A stretch of 55,223 nucleotides of DNA from a virus. The translations under genes and the position numbers were made by a program. This document shows positions 26,957 through 32,861 of the stretch, one piece after another. The notes below the pieces were generated by a model. It was not told the DNA's origin. It did not search any database and was given only the letters and a program-made list of their open reading frames with translations. The stretch covers positions 1-55,223 of IMG/VR virus record IMGVR_UViG_3300025282_000042; one strand, 5' to 3'. Each line of letters starts with the position of its first letter. The first letter of the stretch is position 1.

Positions 26957-27133
26957 ATGGAGCATTTGACTGGTGTTTTGTGGATCGTTCAAGACTTTGC
27001 AGAGACAAAAGGGGTTATGGTTTCAGTCAGCCCTGATGGAATTGGTTTCGATAGTCACATGCTCTCTACTGGAGAGCATATTGATTGGTCAGTAGATATC
27101 TTGGAGACAGAGATATTTATAAATAATCTTTGA
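26957..27133 (+). CDS. 58-aa early protein, unknown
   Basis: Read by eye. The ATG at 26957 has AGGAG 8 nt upstream and the stop TGA is at 27131-27133. The product begins MEHLTGVLWIVQDFAETKGV and is neutral to acidic, with SPDGIGFDSH in the middle. First gene of the plus arm, followed by hairpin A2. First-expressed small phage proteins commonly inhibit or redirect host enzymes. No family recognised. Confidence 0.65.
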   Translation: MEHLTGVLWIVQDFAETKGVMVSVSPDGIGFDSHMLSTGEHIDWSVDILETEIFINNL

Positions 27134-27141
27134 CTTTGTAG

Positions 27142-27194
27142 CTATTTATTCCCTCTAGAATGAACTCTAGTGAGTTCTAGAGGGAATTAAATAG
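27142..27194 (+). repeat. Family A bulged hairpin, copy A2
   Basis: Outer stem CTATTTATTCCCTCTA / TAGAGGGAATTAAATAG with one extra base on the right, bulge GAAT, inner stem GAACTC/GAGTTC, loop TAGT. Compared with copy A3 the outer stem differs at three base pairs, each changed on both arms so that pairing is kept. Confidence 0.93.
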
Positions 27195-27232
27195 AATTTG
27201 GATTTTTAACCGCCAACTTGGAGGATATTCCT

Positions 27233-27400
27233 ATGGCAAAACGTACAGAGAAGATTTTTCAGTCACAAAGCCCCAAAGGTCGTTGGATTACTTTTGACAA
27301 AGGCAGAGATAAATTTGCCGATATGGTCAAGAGTGGCCGCGCAATTAGGATTTTACATCCTAATGGGAACTCGAAAGTCATCGTAGGAGTTGCTGCATAG
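27233..27400 (+). CDS. 55-aa basic early protein
   Basis: Start ATG at 27233 with GGAGG 8 nt upstream. An in-frame TTG at 27218 would precede that site and is rejected. MAKRTEKIFQSQSPKGRWITF onward, Lys/Arg-rich, ending KVIVGVAA. Small beta-rich fold likely. Flanked by hairpins A2 and B1, so it forms one unit of a leader-gene cassette series. Function unknown. Confidence 0.65.
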   Translation: MAKRTEKIFQSQSPKGRWITFDKGRDKFADMVKSGRAIRILHPNGNSKVIVGVAA

Positions 27401-27462
27401 CAAAGACTTTTGAAGATGAGGGAGCGTCTTTTGGGACGTTCCCAATTCTTGAACAGTCTTTG
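27401..27462 (+). repeat. Family B composite hairpin, copy B1
   Basis: Outer arms CAAAGACT/AGTCTTTG enclose an imperfect AAGA/TCTT step and an inner stem GGGAGCGTC/GACGTTCCC (one G-T pair). It begins immediately after the stop of the 55-aa gene. Copies B2 and B3 share layout and most sequence but differ by paired changes in the inner stem. Confidence 0.85.
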
Positions 27463-27471
27463 ATTTTGTAA

Positions 27472-27524
27472 CTATTTACTCTCTATAGAATGAACTCTAG
27501 TGAGTTCTATAGAGAGTTAAATAG
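27472..27524 (+). repeat. Family A bulged hairpin, copy A3
   Basis: Outer stem CTATTTACTCTCTATA / TATAGAGAGTTAAATAG, bulge GAAT, inner GAACTC/GAGTTC, loop TAGT. Flanks are duplicated from A2: CTTTGAxTTTGTA before and AATAGAATTTGG after. Confidence 0.93.
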
Positions 27525-27529
27525 AATTT

Positions 27530-27651
27530 GGTGTTCTTTGTGGAAGATGTGTGATGTGTAGTGCAGTATTTCTTGCCAAAGCATCACTAAGACCAAGTTT
27601 GTCAGCTTGAGCCTTTCCTTTGACAAGAAGGGTCTTCCACAAAGCACACCA
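27530..27651 (+). other. Structured insert with 18-bp inverted ends (branched RNA or mini-element)
   Basis: Arms 27530-27547 and 27633-27650 pair in 17 of 18 positions (GGTGTTCTTTGTGG... with ...CCACAAAGCACACC). Inside, TAGTG/CACTA and TTGTCA/TGACAA can form two further stems, giving a three-way junction. The same flanks occur fused after hairpin A2 (AATTTGG next to ATTTTTAACC at about 27194-27210), so 27532-27650 behaves like an insert with a matching empty site. No convincing open frame with a ribosome site lies inside. Confidence 0.75.
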
Positions 27652-27678
27652 TTTTTAACCATAGCAAAGGAGATGGGT

Positions 27679-27849
27679 ATGTCTAGTCGCGTTAAGATTG
27701 AACTTACTTTTGAAGCTGATCTTGATATGGTTCCGGGTTGGGGTCATGAGCCAGAGGATTGGGTAAACTACGTTACACAAAATCTAATGTCGTCAACTTA
27801 TAATTCTTGTGTTACTGTTCACAAAGTTGAAAAGGAAAGAAAAATATAG
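27679..27849 (+). CDS. 56-aa early protein, unknown
   Basis: MSSRVKIELTFEADLDMVPG onward. AAAGGAGA lies 6 nt before the ATG at 27679. The ATG two codons earlier is too close, and an in-frame TTG at 27607 lies inside the structured insert. The product looks like a small alpha/beta protein (EDWVNYVTQNLMSS helix). The segment ATAGCAAAGGAGATGGGTATG at its start recurs at the next gene. Function unknown. Confidence 0.65.
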   Translation: MSSRVKIELTFEADLDMVPGWGHEPEDWVNYVTQNLMSSTYNSCVTVHKVEKERKI

Positions 27850-27859
27850 ACCTTTTGTA

Positions 27860-27919
27860 AAAGACTTTTGAAGGTGAGGGAATGTCCTATAGGATGTTCC
27901 CTATCCTTGAGTAGTCTTT
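27860..27919 (+). repeat. Family B composite hairpin, copy B2
   Basis: AAAGACT/AGTCTTT outer arms, AAGG/CCTT step, inner stem GGGAATGTCC-TATA-GGATGTTCCC (10 pairs, two of them wobble). It is part of a direct repeat of about 75 nt shared with B3 that also includes the preceding ATAGACCTTTTGTAA. Confidence 0.87.
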
Positions 27920-27941
27920 AACCATAGCAAAGGAGATGGGT

Positions 27942-28058
27942 ATGAATTTAAGACGTGAAAACGATGTGAAAAAATCAAATATTAGGCATTTAATTAACTG
28001 CCTAACCTTGATTACCATTACACTGATTGTTTGCATGACAGTTATAGACCTTTTGTAA
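27942..28058 (+). CDS. 38-aa single-pass membrane peptide
   Basis: Read by eye. The ATG at 27942 is preceded by AAAGGAGATGGGT, the same leader as the preceding gene. The product has a basic start (MNLRREND) and one hydrophobic helix (LINCLTLITITLIVCMTV). Its last codons lie in the repeated ATAGACCTTTTGTAA. Too short for ordinary gene finders. The repeated leader supports real expression. Possibly an inner-membrane effector. Confidence 0.55.
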   Translation: MNLRRENDVKKSNIRHLINCLTLITITLIVCMTVIDLL

Positions 28059-28118
28059 AAGACTTTTGAAGGTGAGGGAGCATCCTTTAGGATGTTCCCT
28101 ATCCTTGAACAGTCTTTG
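28058..28118 (+). repeat. Family B composite hairpin, copy B3
   Basis: AAAGACT/AGTCTTT outer arms, AAGG/CCTT step and inner GGGAGCATCC-TTTA-GGATGTTCCC. Relative to B2 the inner stem changes T-G to C-G and G-T to A-T, keeping pairing. Followed by CCATAGCAAAGGAAGG, a variant of the shared leader. Confidence 0.87.
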
Positions 28119-28145
28119 ACCATAGCAAAGGAAGGAAAGTAAATT

Positions 28146-28490
28146 ATGAACGAAATAAATAATTTAGCTGAAGTCTACGGTTCCTACGCTGATTACCATT
28201 CCGCTGTATCAAAAACTATTAAAGAAACTGTGGACTGGGCAGATAAAAGATTAAATAAAATAATAAGGCTCAGACTATTAAGTGATCCCTGTTTTCCTGC
28301 TTGGGATATTTCTTATTGTCATGGTCAACTCAAAGACGGGACTTTTGTAAATGTGGAGTTGCCTTTTCCCGACGGCCAGCTTCCGAAAGGTAAAGGTAGG
28401 ATCACTAAAGCTATCCTTGCAGAAGCCAAAGTAGATGGTGTTTATGCCAAAGGATTAGGTATTTTCAATGCAATAAGTTGTCTTTCATAA
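28146..28490 (+). CDS. Early hypothetical protein, 114 aa
   Basis: MNEINNLAEVYGSYADYHSA onward, helical N-terminal half (SKTIKETVDWADKRLNKIIRLR) and a beta C-terminal half with GQLKDGTFVNVELPFPDGQLP. It is the first gene after the cassette repeats, with AAGGAAGG upstream. No motif recognised. Presumed early takeover protein. Confidence 0.7.
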   Translation: MNEINNLAEVYGSYADYHSAVSKTIKETVDWADKRLNKIIRLRLLSDPCFPAWDISYCHGQLKDGTFVNVELPFPDGQLPKGKGRITKAILAEAKVDGVYAKGLGIFNAISCLS

Positions 28491-28509
28491 CAAAGGAAGG
28501 ATAGTAAAA

Positions 28510-28752
28510 ATGTATAATCCAAATTGTGAGGAAGGTTTTGTTACTTTTCATGGCATAGATAAAGGTTATCCAGAAAATAAAATTATTTATGTAGAGGAAC
28601 GAGACAACTATGGATCGAAAAGAATATATCCTATTTGTCCTAAAGGAAGGCTCTTTGCAAGACTTGCAGGAACAAAGACACTCACTCTGGAAGTGATTGA
28701 AACTATTAAGAAACTAGGATATACTATTATAGAAGAAGGAAAAATTCTATGA
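28510..28752 (+). CDS. Early hypothetical protein, 80 aa
   Basis: MYNPNCEEGFVTFHGIDKGY onward, mixed beta, ending GYTIIEEGKIL. Strong AAGGAAGGA site. Stop overlaps the next start as ATGA, so it is coupled to the 245-aa gene. No family recognised. Confidence 0.68.
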   Translation: MYNPNCEEGFVTFHGIDKGYPENKIIYVEERDNYGSKRIYPICPKGRLFARLAGTKTLTLEVIETIKKLGYTIIEEGKIL

Positions 28753-29486
28753 GCCATATAATCTATGATGGTCCATCCCTACTTGATGGAAAACCTATTG
28801 TTGCTATAGCCTTACAAGGTAAGTCTAACAATGACAAAACTGGTGACATGGTACAAACTTATATACTTTGTAAGGATACTGATCCAAGGATAGCTAATAA
28901 AAACGGGTTAGATTATTCTATCTGTGGTGATTGTATCCATCGCGGCATACCACACAATGATCCGAAAAAGAAACTTGCAAAGAAAAGAACTTGCTATGTA
29001 TTTATTGGTCAAGGTCCAGTGCTGGTATACAAGGCTTACAAAGCTGGTAAATATATCAAAATTACAACTCACAAAGATATATCTGAAATAGGGGATGGAC
29101 GTAGTGTCAGGTTAGGCACTTATGGCGATCCTTCAGCAGTACCAGCTTATGTATGGGAAAGTTTACTGTCTAAAAGCTCTGGGCATACAGCATATAGTCA
29201 CCAGAAAGATATAGAAAATGCTGACTTCCAGCCCAAGTTTATGATGGAAAGTGCAGATACTTTGAAACAAGCAATGGATGCTTGGTCTAAAGATCATAGA
29301 ACATACCGTACCATAGCGTCTATGGATGAGATAGTTAAAGGAAAAGAAATACTTTGTCCTGCAAGCAAAGAGGCTGGGCGAAGAACACAGTGTACCAAGT
29401 GCTTGCTATGTTCTGGCTCTCAAATTAAAGCTAAGTCCATAGCTATAGTGGTGCATGGTAATGGTGCAGTACATTACACACAATAA
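28749..29486 (+). CDS. Conserved phage protein with Cys pairs, 245 aa
   Basis: Contains CGDCIHRGIPHNDPKKK near residue 60, TCYVFIGQGPVLVYKAYKAG near residue 80, SVRLGTYGDPSAVPAYVW, and a C-terminal CTKCLLCSGSQIKAKSIAI. The Cys pairs may bind zinc or an Fe-S cluster. Proteins of this pattern are widespread in phages of Proteobacteria, but their function is unknown to me. Coupled to the preceding gene. Confidence 0.72.
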   Translation: MSHIIYDGPSLLDGKPIVAIALQGKSNNDKTGDMVQTYILCKDTDPRIANKNGLDYSICGDCIHRGIPHNDPKKKLAKKRTCYVFIGQGPVLVYKAYKAGKYIKITTHKDISEIGDGRSVRLGTYGDPSAVPAYVWESLLSKSSGHTAYSHQKDIENADFQPKFMMESADTLKQAMDAWSKDHRTYRTIASMDEIVKGKEILCPASKEAGRRTQCTKCLLCSGSQIKAKSIAIVVHGNGAVHYTQ

Positions 29487-29498
29487 AAGGAAAAGAAA

Positions 29499-29648
29499 AT
29501 GGATGAAATAAAAAGATTATTACTAAATGCAAGAGATAGTCTTGAATGGATTATGGGTAGACCAGAATGGGAAAGTTTATCTGAAGGGTCTAGTGCAAGT
29601 GAGATAGTAGAAGAAATAGATAGAATTTTTGGAAGGAAAATAAAATGA
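29499..29648 (+). CDS. 49-aa helical early protein
   Basis: Read by eye: MDEIKRLLLNARDSLEWIMG onward, fully helical and acidic, ending FGRKIK. AAAAGGAAAAG upstream. Its TGA overlaps the ATG of the next gene. Below the usual gene-finder cutoff but tightly packed on both sides. Confidence 0.6.
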   Translation: MDEIKRLLLNARDSLEWIMGRPEWESLSEGSSASEIVEEIDRIFGRKIK

Positions 29649-29824
29649 GTAAAATTAAAAATCTTACTATGCAAATTGAAGAGTTCTGTGATGGCTATTT
29701 CTATGGTGGTGAAGTCGATTTTACTATCGAAGAAGTATCCGAAGATGTAGAGAAATACTTTAGCTCTGCCGATGCAGGAAAATATGCAAAGAATTATATT
29801 GAAAAAACACTAAAGGATTTATGA
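29645..29824 (+). CDS. 59-aa acidic early protein
   Basis: Read by eye: MSKIKNLTMQIEEFCDGYFY onward, then GGEVDFTIEEVSEDVEKYF, ending in a Lys-rich helix. GGAAGG ribosome site, ATGA overlap with the upstream stop, 1 bp gap to the next gene. Unknown function. Confidence 0.62.
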   Translation: MSKIKNLTMQIEEFCDGYFYGGEVDFTIEEVSEDVEKYFSSADAGKYAKNYIEKTLKDL

Positions 29825-29825
29825 T

Positions 29826-30035
29826 ATGATTACAGGATATGATGTAACAGTCTTCAGAGAAGTGACACAGAAAACAGAACTTACAATCTTTAATCACTTT
29901 GTCAACTTAACTGAAGATCAAATAAAGAAACTTGCTCTTAAGGAACTCGATGAAATACCAGACTATGATTGGTTTAATTTAGAAATACATGAAGAAACAG
30001 TAGTTGTGGGCAAGGACTTAAAGGAAGGAAAATAA
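29826..30035 (+). CDS. 69-aa acidic early protein
   Basis: MITGYDVTVFREVTQKTELT onward, with DQIKKLALKELDEIPDYDWF. One gene of a tightly spaced run of small open frames (29499-30195). No recognised fold. Confidence 0.65.
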   Translation: MITGYDVTVFREVTQKTELTIFNHFVNLTEDQIKKLALKELDEIPDYDWFNLEIHEETVVVGKDLKEGK

Positions 30036-30036
30036 A

Positions 30037-30195
30037 ATGAATGTAGAACAACGAGTAGAAAACTTGATGGCAGAAGCCAAGTCGAGTAGGCGTAGAGGTT
30101 GGGCCATGTCAGAAATTCTTAAAGAGTTTAAGGATAAAAAGGAACAGGCCAAGGCAAGGGAGTATATCATAGATAAATATGGGAGTGCATCCTGA
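30037..30195 (+). CDS. 52-aa basic helical early protein
   Basis: Read by eye: MNVEQRVENLMAEAKSSRRR then GWAMSEILKEFKDKKEQAKA. The ATG is 1 bp after the preceding stop, with AAGGAAGG upstream. Last gene before hairpin A4 and a promoter, so it ends the first early transcription unit. Confidence 0.62.
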   Translation: MNVEQRVENLMAEAKSSRRRGWAMSEILKEFKDKKEQAKAREYIIDKYGSAS

Positions 30196-30213
30196 TTGCC
30201 GAAGTCCAATAGG

Positions 30214-30265
30214 CTATATAGACCCTATAGAGTGAGTTCTACGAACTCTATAGGGTTCTATATAG
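30214..30265 (+). repeat. Family A bulged hairpin, copy A4
   Basis: Outer stem CTATATAGACCCTATA / TATAGGGTTCTATATAG (one extra base at right), bulge GAGT, inner stem GAGTTC/GAACTC and loop TAC. The inner stem is inverted relative to A1-A3 but pairing is retained. It lies 5 bp upstream of a strong promoter. Confidence 0.92.
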
Positions 30266-30269
30266 TTAG

Positions 30270-30298
30270 TTGCGTCAACCCACCAACAGTGATATAAT
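30270..30298 (+). promoter_or_regulatory. Sigma70-type promoter after hairpin A4
   Basis: TTGCGT, 17-nt spacer, perfect TATAAT, 20 bp before the start codon of the 75-aa gene. It would start a second early transcription unit. Confidence 0.7.
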
Positions 30299-30317
30299 TA
30301 CTTAGGAGATTAAACAG

Positions 30318-30545
30318 ATGAAGTACGATCACCAGATGCCAGAAATTAATTTACACGAAGTTAATGAAGTTACGGCAGAAAGAACTAATCACAATTACTT
30401 TTCAACTACAAGGGTAAGGGTTGGTAGTGAGAATGGTGGAGGATTAAAAGCTGTATTATATCATGACCCTGACTTAGTGATAGAGGTAAAGGTAAGGAAA
30501 CGTACAGATGCAGAAAAGAAAAGAGAAGAAAAGAAAGCTGCCTAA
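30318..30545 (+). CDS. Early hypothetical protein, 75 aa
   Basis: MKYDHQMPEINLHEVNEVTA onward, with a beta middle and a highly charged C-terminus (KVRKRTDAEKKREEKKAA). First gene behind the 30270 promoter with a TTAGGAGA site. Unknown. Confidence 0.68.
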   Translation: MKYDHQMPEINLHEVNEVTAERTNHNYFSTTRVRVGSENGGGLKAVLYHDPDLVIEVKVRKRTDAEKKREEKKAA

Positions 30546-30654
30546 GAACAGGAGTAAGGCTGCTTCTGTCCTGTGGCGTTTAGGTCATCCTGTCGTGCCA
30601 CCAAAGCGTGGCAGGTTGGCTCCCTATAAAAGAAAAAAGAAAGAGTGGGGATAA
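30508..30654 (+). CDS. 48-aa very basic protein overlapping the previous gene
   Basis: Read by eye in another frame: MQKRKEKKRKLPKNRSKAAS then VLWRLGHPVVPPKRGRLAPY. It overlaps the end of the 75-aa gene by 38 bp and fills the gap before the next gene. Codon content past the overlap looks coding. Could bind nucleic acid. No clear ribosome site is visible, so confidence is moderate. Confidence 0.5.
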   Translation: MQKRKEKKRKLPKNRSKAASVLWRLGHPVVPPKRGRLAPYKRKKKEWG

Positions 30655-30657
30655 ACG

Positions 30658-30927
30658 ATGCAATATTGGAACACATTTAATGGAAGAAGGAGTAGTAACG
30701 TGTCACTACAAAATGAAAATAACAAAGGTATAGAGGAGCGTTTAAGTAAAATAGAGGAACGCTTAGACATGATAGATAATTTTTTAAATAACAATACAAC
30801 AAGTTACAGTAGCTTCGCCACCGCCAAAGATTTATATGAACAGTCAGACTTGCGTGACGAGGTTAGGGGCTTCGTGGAAAGAGATTTTTATATTTCCTCT
30901 AACATTGAGATTAGGAGCGCAAGATGA
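30658..30927 (+). CDS. 89-aa coiled-coil early protein
   Basis: The N-terminus (MQYWNTFNGRRSSN) is followed by a heptad-rich coiled coil (KGIEERLSKIEERLDMIDNF) at about residues 24-43 and an acidic helical end. Gene stop overlaps the next start (ATGA). Unknown partner-binding protein. Confidence 0.65.
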   Translation: MQYWNTFNGRRSSNVSLQNENNKGIEERLSKIEERLDMIDNFLNNNTTSYSSFATAKDLYEQSDLRDEVRGFVERDFYISSNIEIRSAR

Positions 30928-30995
30928 TTGAAACAATTCTTATTACAACTGCAGTACTATTAATTGTTGATTTGTTTCTGAGTGGAGTATTATAA
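30924..30995 (+). CDS. 23-aa transmembrane micropeptide
   Basis: Read by eye: starts MIETILITTAVLLIVD and consists almost wholly of one membrane helix. The start overlaps the preceding stop as ATGA, has GATTAGGAG upstream, and the stop is 1 bp from the next start. Tight coupling on both sides argues for a real micropeptide. Function unknown. Confidence 0.5.
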   Translation: MIETILITTAVLLIVDLFLSGVL

Positions 30996-30996
30996 A

Positions 30997-31185
30997 ATGG
31001 TAGAGATATATAACTTCAGAGCTATAAGAGAAGATGTCCTTGATAAAAAGGGATTACTAACTATGGAAGATGAAGTAAGGGTTGACATGTTAGAGCGTGG
31101 TCTAAATCCTACATCTTCCAAAGATATAAAAGAGTTCTGGAATATAATATCAAAAGGAAAAATAGCAAATGAGCAACATACATAA
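30997..31185 (+). CDS. 62-aa early protein
   Basis: Start ATG 30997 (GGAG 9 nt upstream) rather than the in-frame GTG at 30982. MVEIYNFRAIREDVLDKKGL onward, helical, charged. Overlaps the next gene by 17 bp. Unknown. Confidence 0.62.
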   Translation: MVEIYNFRAIREDVLDKKGLLTMEDEVRVDMLERGLNPTSSKDIKEFWNIISKGKIANEQHT

Positions 31186-31402
31186 CGACGAAATATTAGA
31201 AAATATTTACGATACAGTCTATGAAGAACTTATTAAAGCTGGGCATCCACCCAGTGCGGCAGAATATGTTGGTCAAATCTTGGCAAGAAAAATATTTGAT
31301 GAAGAAGATGTAACTTCTTTGGATTTATTTACTGCATGTAAGGATTATTGCGCCCAGAACTGGTGGAGTTTAAAGAAAGGAAAAGACGATGGGAAATCAT
31401 AA
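31169..31402 (+). CDS. 77-aa helical early protein
   Basis: MSNIHNDEILENIYDTVYEE then AGHPPSAAEYVGQILARKIF. All-helical, acidic, two Cys near the end (CKDYC). Overlaps both neighbours, typical of coupled early genes. Not recognised. Confidence 0.62.
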   Translation: MSNIHNDEILENIYDTVYEELIKAGHPPSAAEYVGQILARKIFDEEDVTSLDLFTACKDYCAQNWWSLKKGKDDGKS

Positions 31403-31742
31403 ACCATATTTAAGTCATGATGAAATAAGCTACAACATATCAGAGTATCTCTGTACAGTAGCTGGTGTAGATAGCATTACAGATATATCTTTAGATGAAA
31501 TAAATAGTTACATGTCTGGCTTAGAAGATTTTTATAATAAAGAATCTAATGACGTATACAAAAATTCATGTGACGATTCGGACTGCTTCTGTCGCAAACA
31601 ACTGGATTGGCCGGATAATATTCGAGATGGTTGTGAACGGGAAGCCGCCTATAATAGAGAAGCTAAGACTGCTCACAATCCCTTTTCTTCTGTAAGAAAC
31701 ATTGTGGGTTCTGCAGTCATGTCTACATTTAAGGGTACATAA
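31389..31742 (+). CDS. 117-aa Cys-containing early protein
   Basis: Acidic and helical up to residue 55, then a Cys-rich patch CDDSDCFCRKQLDW with a further Cys in DNIRDGCERE, possibly a metal site. GAAAGGAAAAG upstream. No known family. Confidence 0.62.
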   Translation: MGNHKPYLSHDEISYNISEYLCTVAGVDSITDISLDEINSYMSGLEDFYNKESNDVYKNSCDDSDCFCRKQLDWPDNIRDGCEREAAYNREAKTAHNPFSSVRNIVGSAVMSTFKGT

Positions 31743-31743
31743 A

Positions 31744-31947
31744 ATGAAAAGTAAATTAAAAGTTATCCATGATATTATTAAAGGTAAAAATTCCCCAAAC
31801 TTTAACAAGTTAAATAGAATAGGATGGATACTATTTCCTTCCCTGTGTATGTTAAAAGATAGACTTGTTGCTAAAAGAAAATATAAAAGAGATATTAAAC
31901 TTGGTAAGGCTGTTATTAAAAACGGAATGAAACTTTATTACGAATAG
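31744..31947 (+). CDS. 67-aa basic early protein
   Basis: Start at ATG 31744, just after the previous stop. Upstream in-frame TTG/ATG choices would overlap the previous gene. MKSKLKVIHDIIKGKNSPNF onward, strongly basic with a hydrophobic patch GWILFPSLCML. Possibly membrane-peripheral or nucleic-acid binding. Unknown. Confidence 0.6.
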   Translation: MKSKLKVIHDIIKGKNSPNFNKLNRIGWILFPSLCMLKDRLVAKRKYKRDIKLGKAVIKNGMKLYYE

Positions 31948-31956
31948 GAGAAGGCT

Positions 31957-32187
31957 ATGCCAGTAATTAAACCAACACATTCCCCAAGAATAGAGTATGT
32001 AACAAGAGAAGTAGATAATAAAAGAGTTAAGTGGGTTGAGAAATCCCTGTCTTCTTTATCCTCTTTAGAAGAAATAAAACAAATAAATCCCTTTACAGGT
32101 AAGCGTAACTGGTGTTATGATCACTATGTATGGGTCATAGAAAGTGTTCGTGATCCTAACTGTGCTAAACTTTCTAGGAGAAAGTAA
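31957..32187 (+). CDS. 76-aa basic early protein
   Basis: MPVIKPTHSPRIEYVTREVD onward, with a Ser-rich linker (SLSSLSSLEE) and PFTGKRNWCYDHYVWVIESV. AGGAGAAGG ribosome site. Abuts the next gene. Unknown. Confidence 0.62.
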   Translation: MPVIKPTHSPRIEYVTREVDNKRVKWVEKSLSSLSSLEEIKQINPFTGKRNWCYDHYVWVIESVRDPNCAKLSRRK

Positions 32188-32664
32188 ATGGAACTAATGT
32201 TAATGAACGATGGGTTATATATACATACAGACACCACTAAAGAAGAGAACAATAATGAAAAAAAGAAGCACAGGCAGATACTAATAGATAGATTAGACGT
32301 TTTTAGTTTAGAAGATTTAATCTTTAAGTTTATTAATAAATTAAAAAAAGTACCTAACTCTCAGGCTATTCATGATTTATCAGAAGTAAATAATTGGCTT
32401 TATAATTATCAAATAGATTTAGGGGATGCAATAGAGCAACGTAAGCAGGAGAGTTTACTAGATAAACTTAAAGAATTACGCAATGAAATTCTTACAGGTG
32501 AGAAAGAAACTGCAGCAACTAATATAGGGAGTGGTGAATTTTCTTATATGAAAGAGCCTTATGATGTACATAAAGCAATCAGAATAAAACTAGATGATAT
32601 AATAAATAATCATCAGTTTTTAACTGACTTTGGTTCAATTGAGGGAGGTAAGATGAACAGCTAA
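32188..32664 (+). CDS. 158-aa helical early protein
   Basis: MELMLMNDGLYIHTDTTKEE onward. Long charged helices (KHRQILIDRLDVFSLEDLIF; KQESLLDKLKELRNEIL) suggest a coiled-coil regulator or assembly protein. The stop overlaps the next start (TAATG). Not recognised. Confidence 0.62.
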   Translation: MELMLMNDGLYIHTDTTKEENNNEKKKHRQILIDRLDVFSLEDLIFKFINKLKKVPNSQAIHDLSEVNNWLYNYQIDLGDAIEQRKQESLLDKLKELRNEILTGEKETAATNIGSGEFSYMKEPYDVHKAIRIKLDDIINNHQFLTDFGSIEGGKMNS

Positions 32665-32849
32665 TGGCTGTTACTGAGATAGAAGAAATAGTATTTAGAT
32701 TAAAAGCAGTCCAAAGAGGTATTGAACAAATACCATTTAATTCTATGGAACAGGAACTCATATGGAGGAGTATATATGAAGAGATAAAACAAATACAGGA
32801 AACATTAGAAGAAGATGAAGCATTTAAAACTGAAATAGTTATTAACTAA
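32664..32849 (+). CDS. 61-aa acidic helical protein
   Basis: MAVTEIEEIVFRLKAVQRGI onward, one long helix-turn-helix by composition, ending in acidic EEDEAFKTEIVIN. Coupled to the 158-aa gene and 12 bp upstream of the DUF932-like gene. Confidence 0.6.
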   Translation: MAVTEIEEIVFRLKAVQRGIEQIPFNSMEQELIWRSIYEEIKQIQETLEEDEAFKTEIVIN

Positions 32850-32861
32850 AGGAAGAAACTT

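Noticed and set aside
27607-27678. Longer N-terminus for the 56-aa early protein
   Set aside because: The extension begins with TTG inside the structured insert, without a ribosome site. The ATG at 27679 has a strong one that is repeated at the next gene.
26614-28118. CRISPR array
   Set aside because: Repeats are hairpins of differing sequence at irregular spacing with genes between them. There are no uniform spacers and no cas genes.
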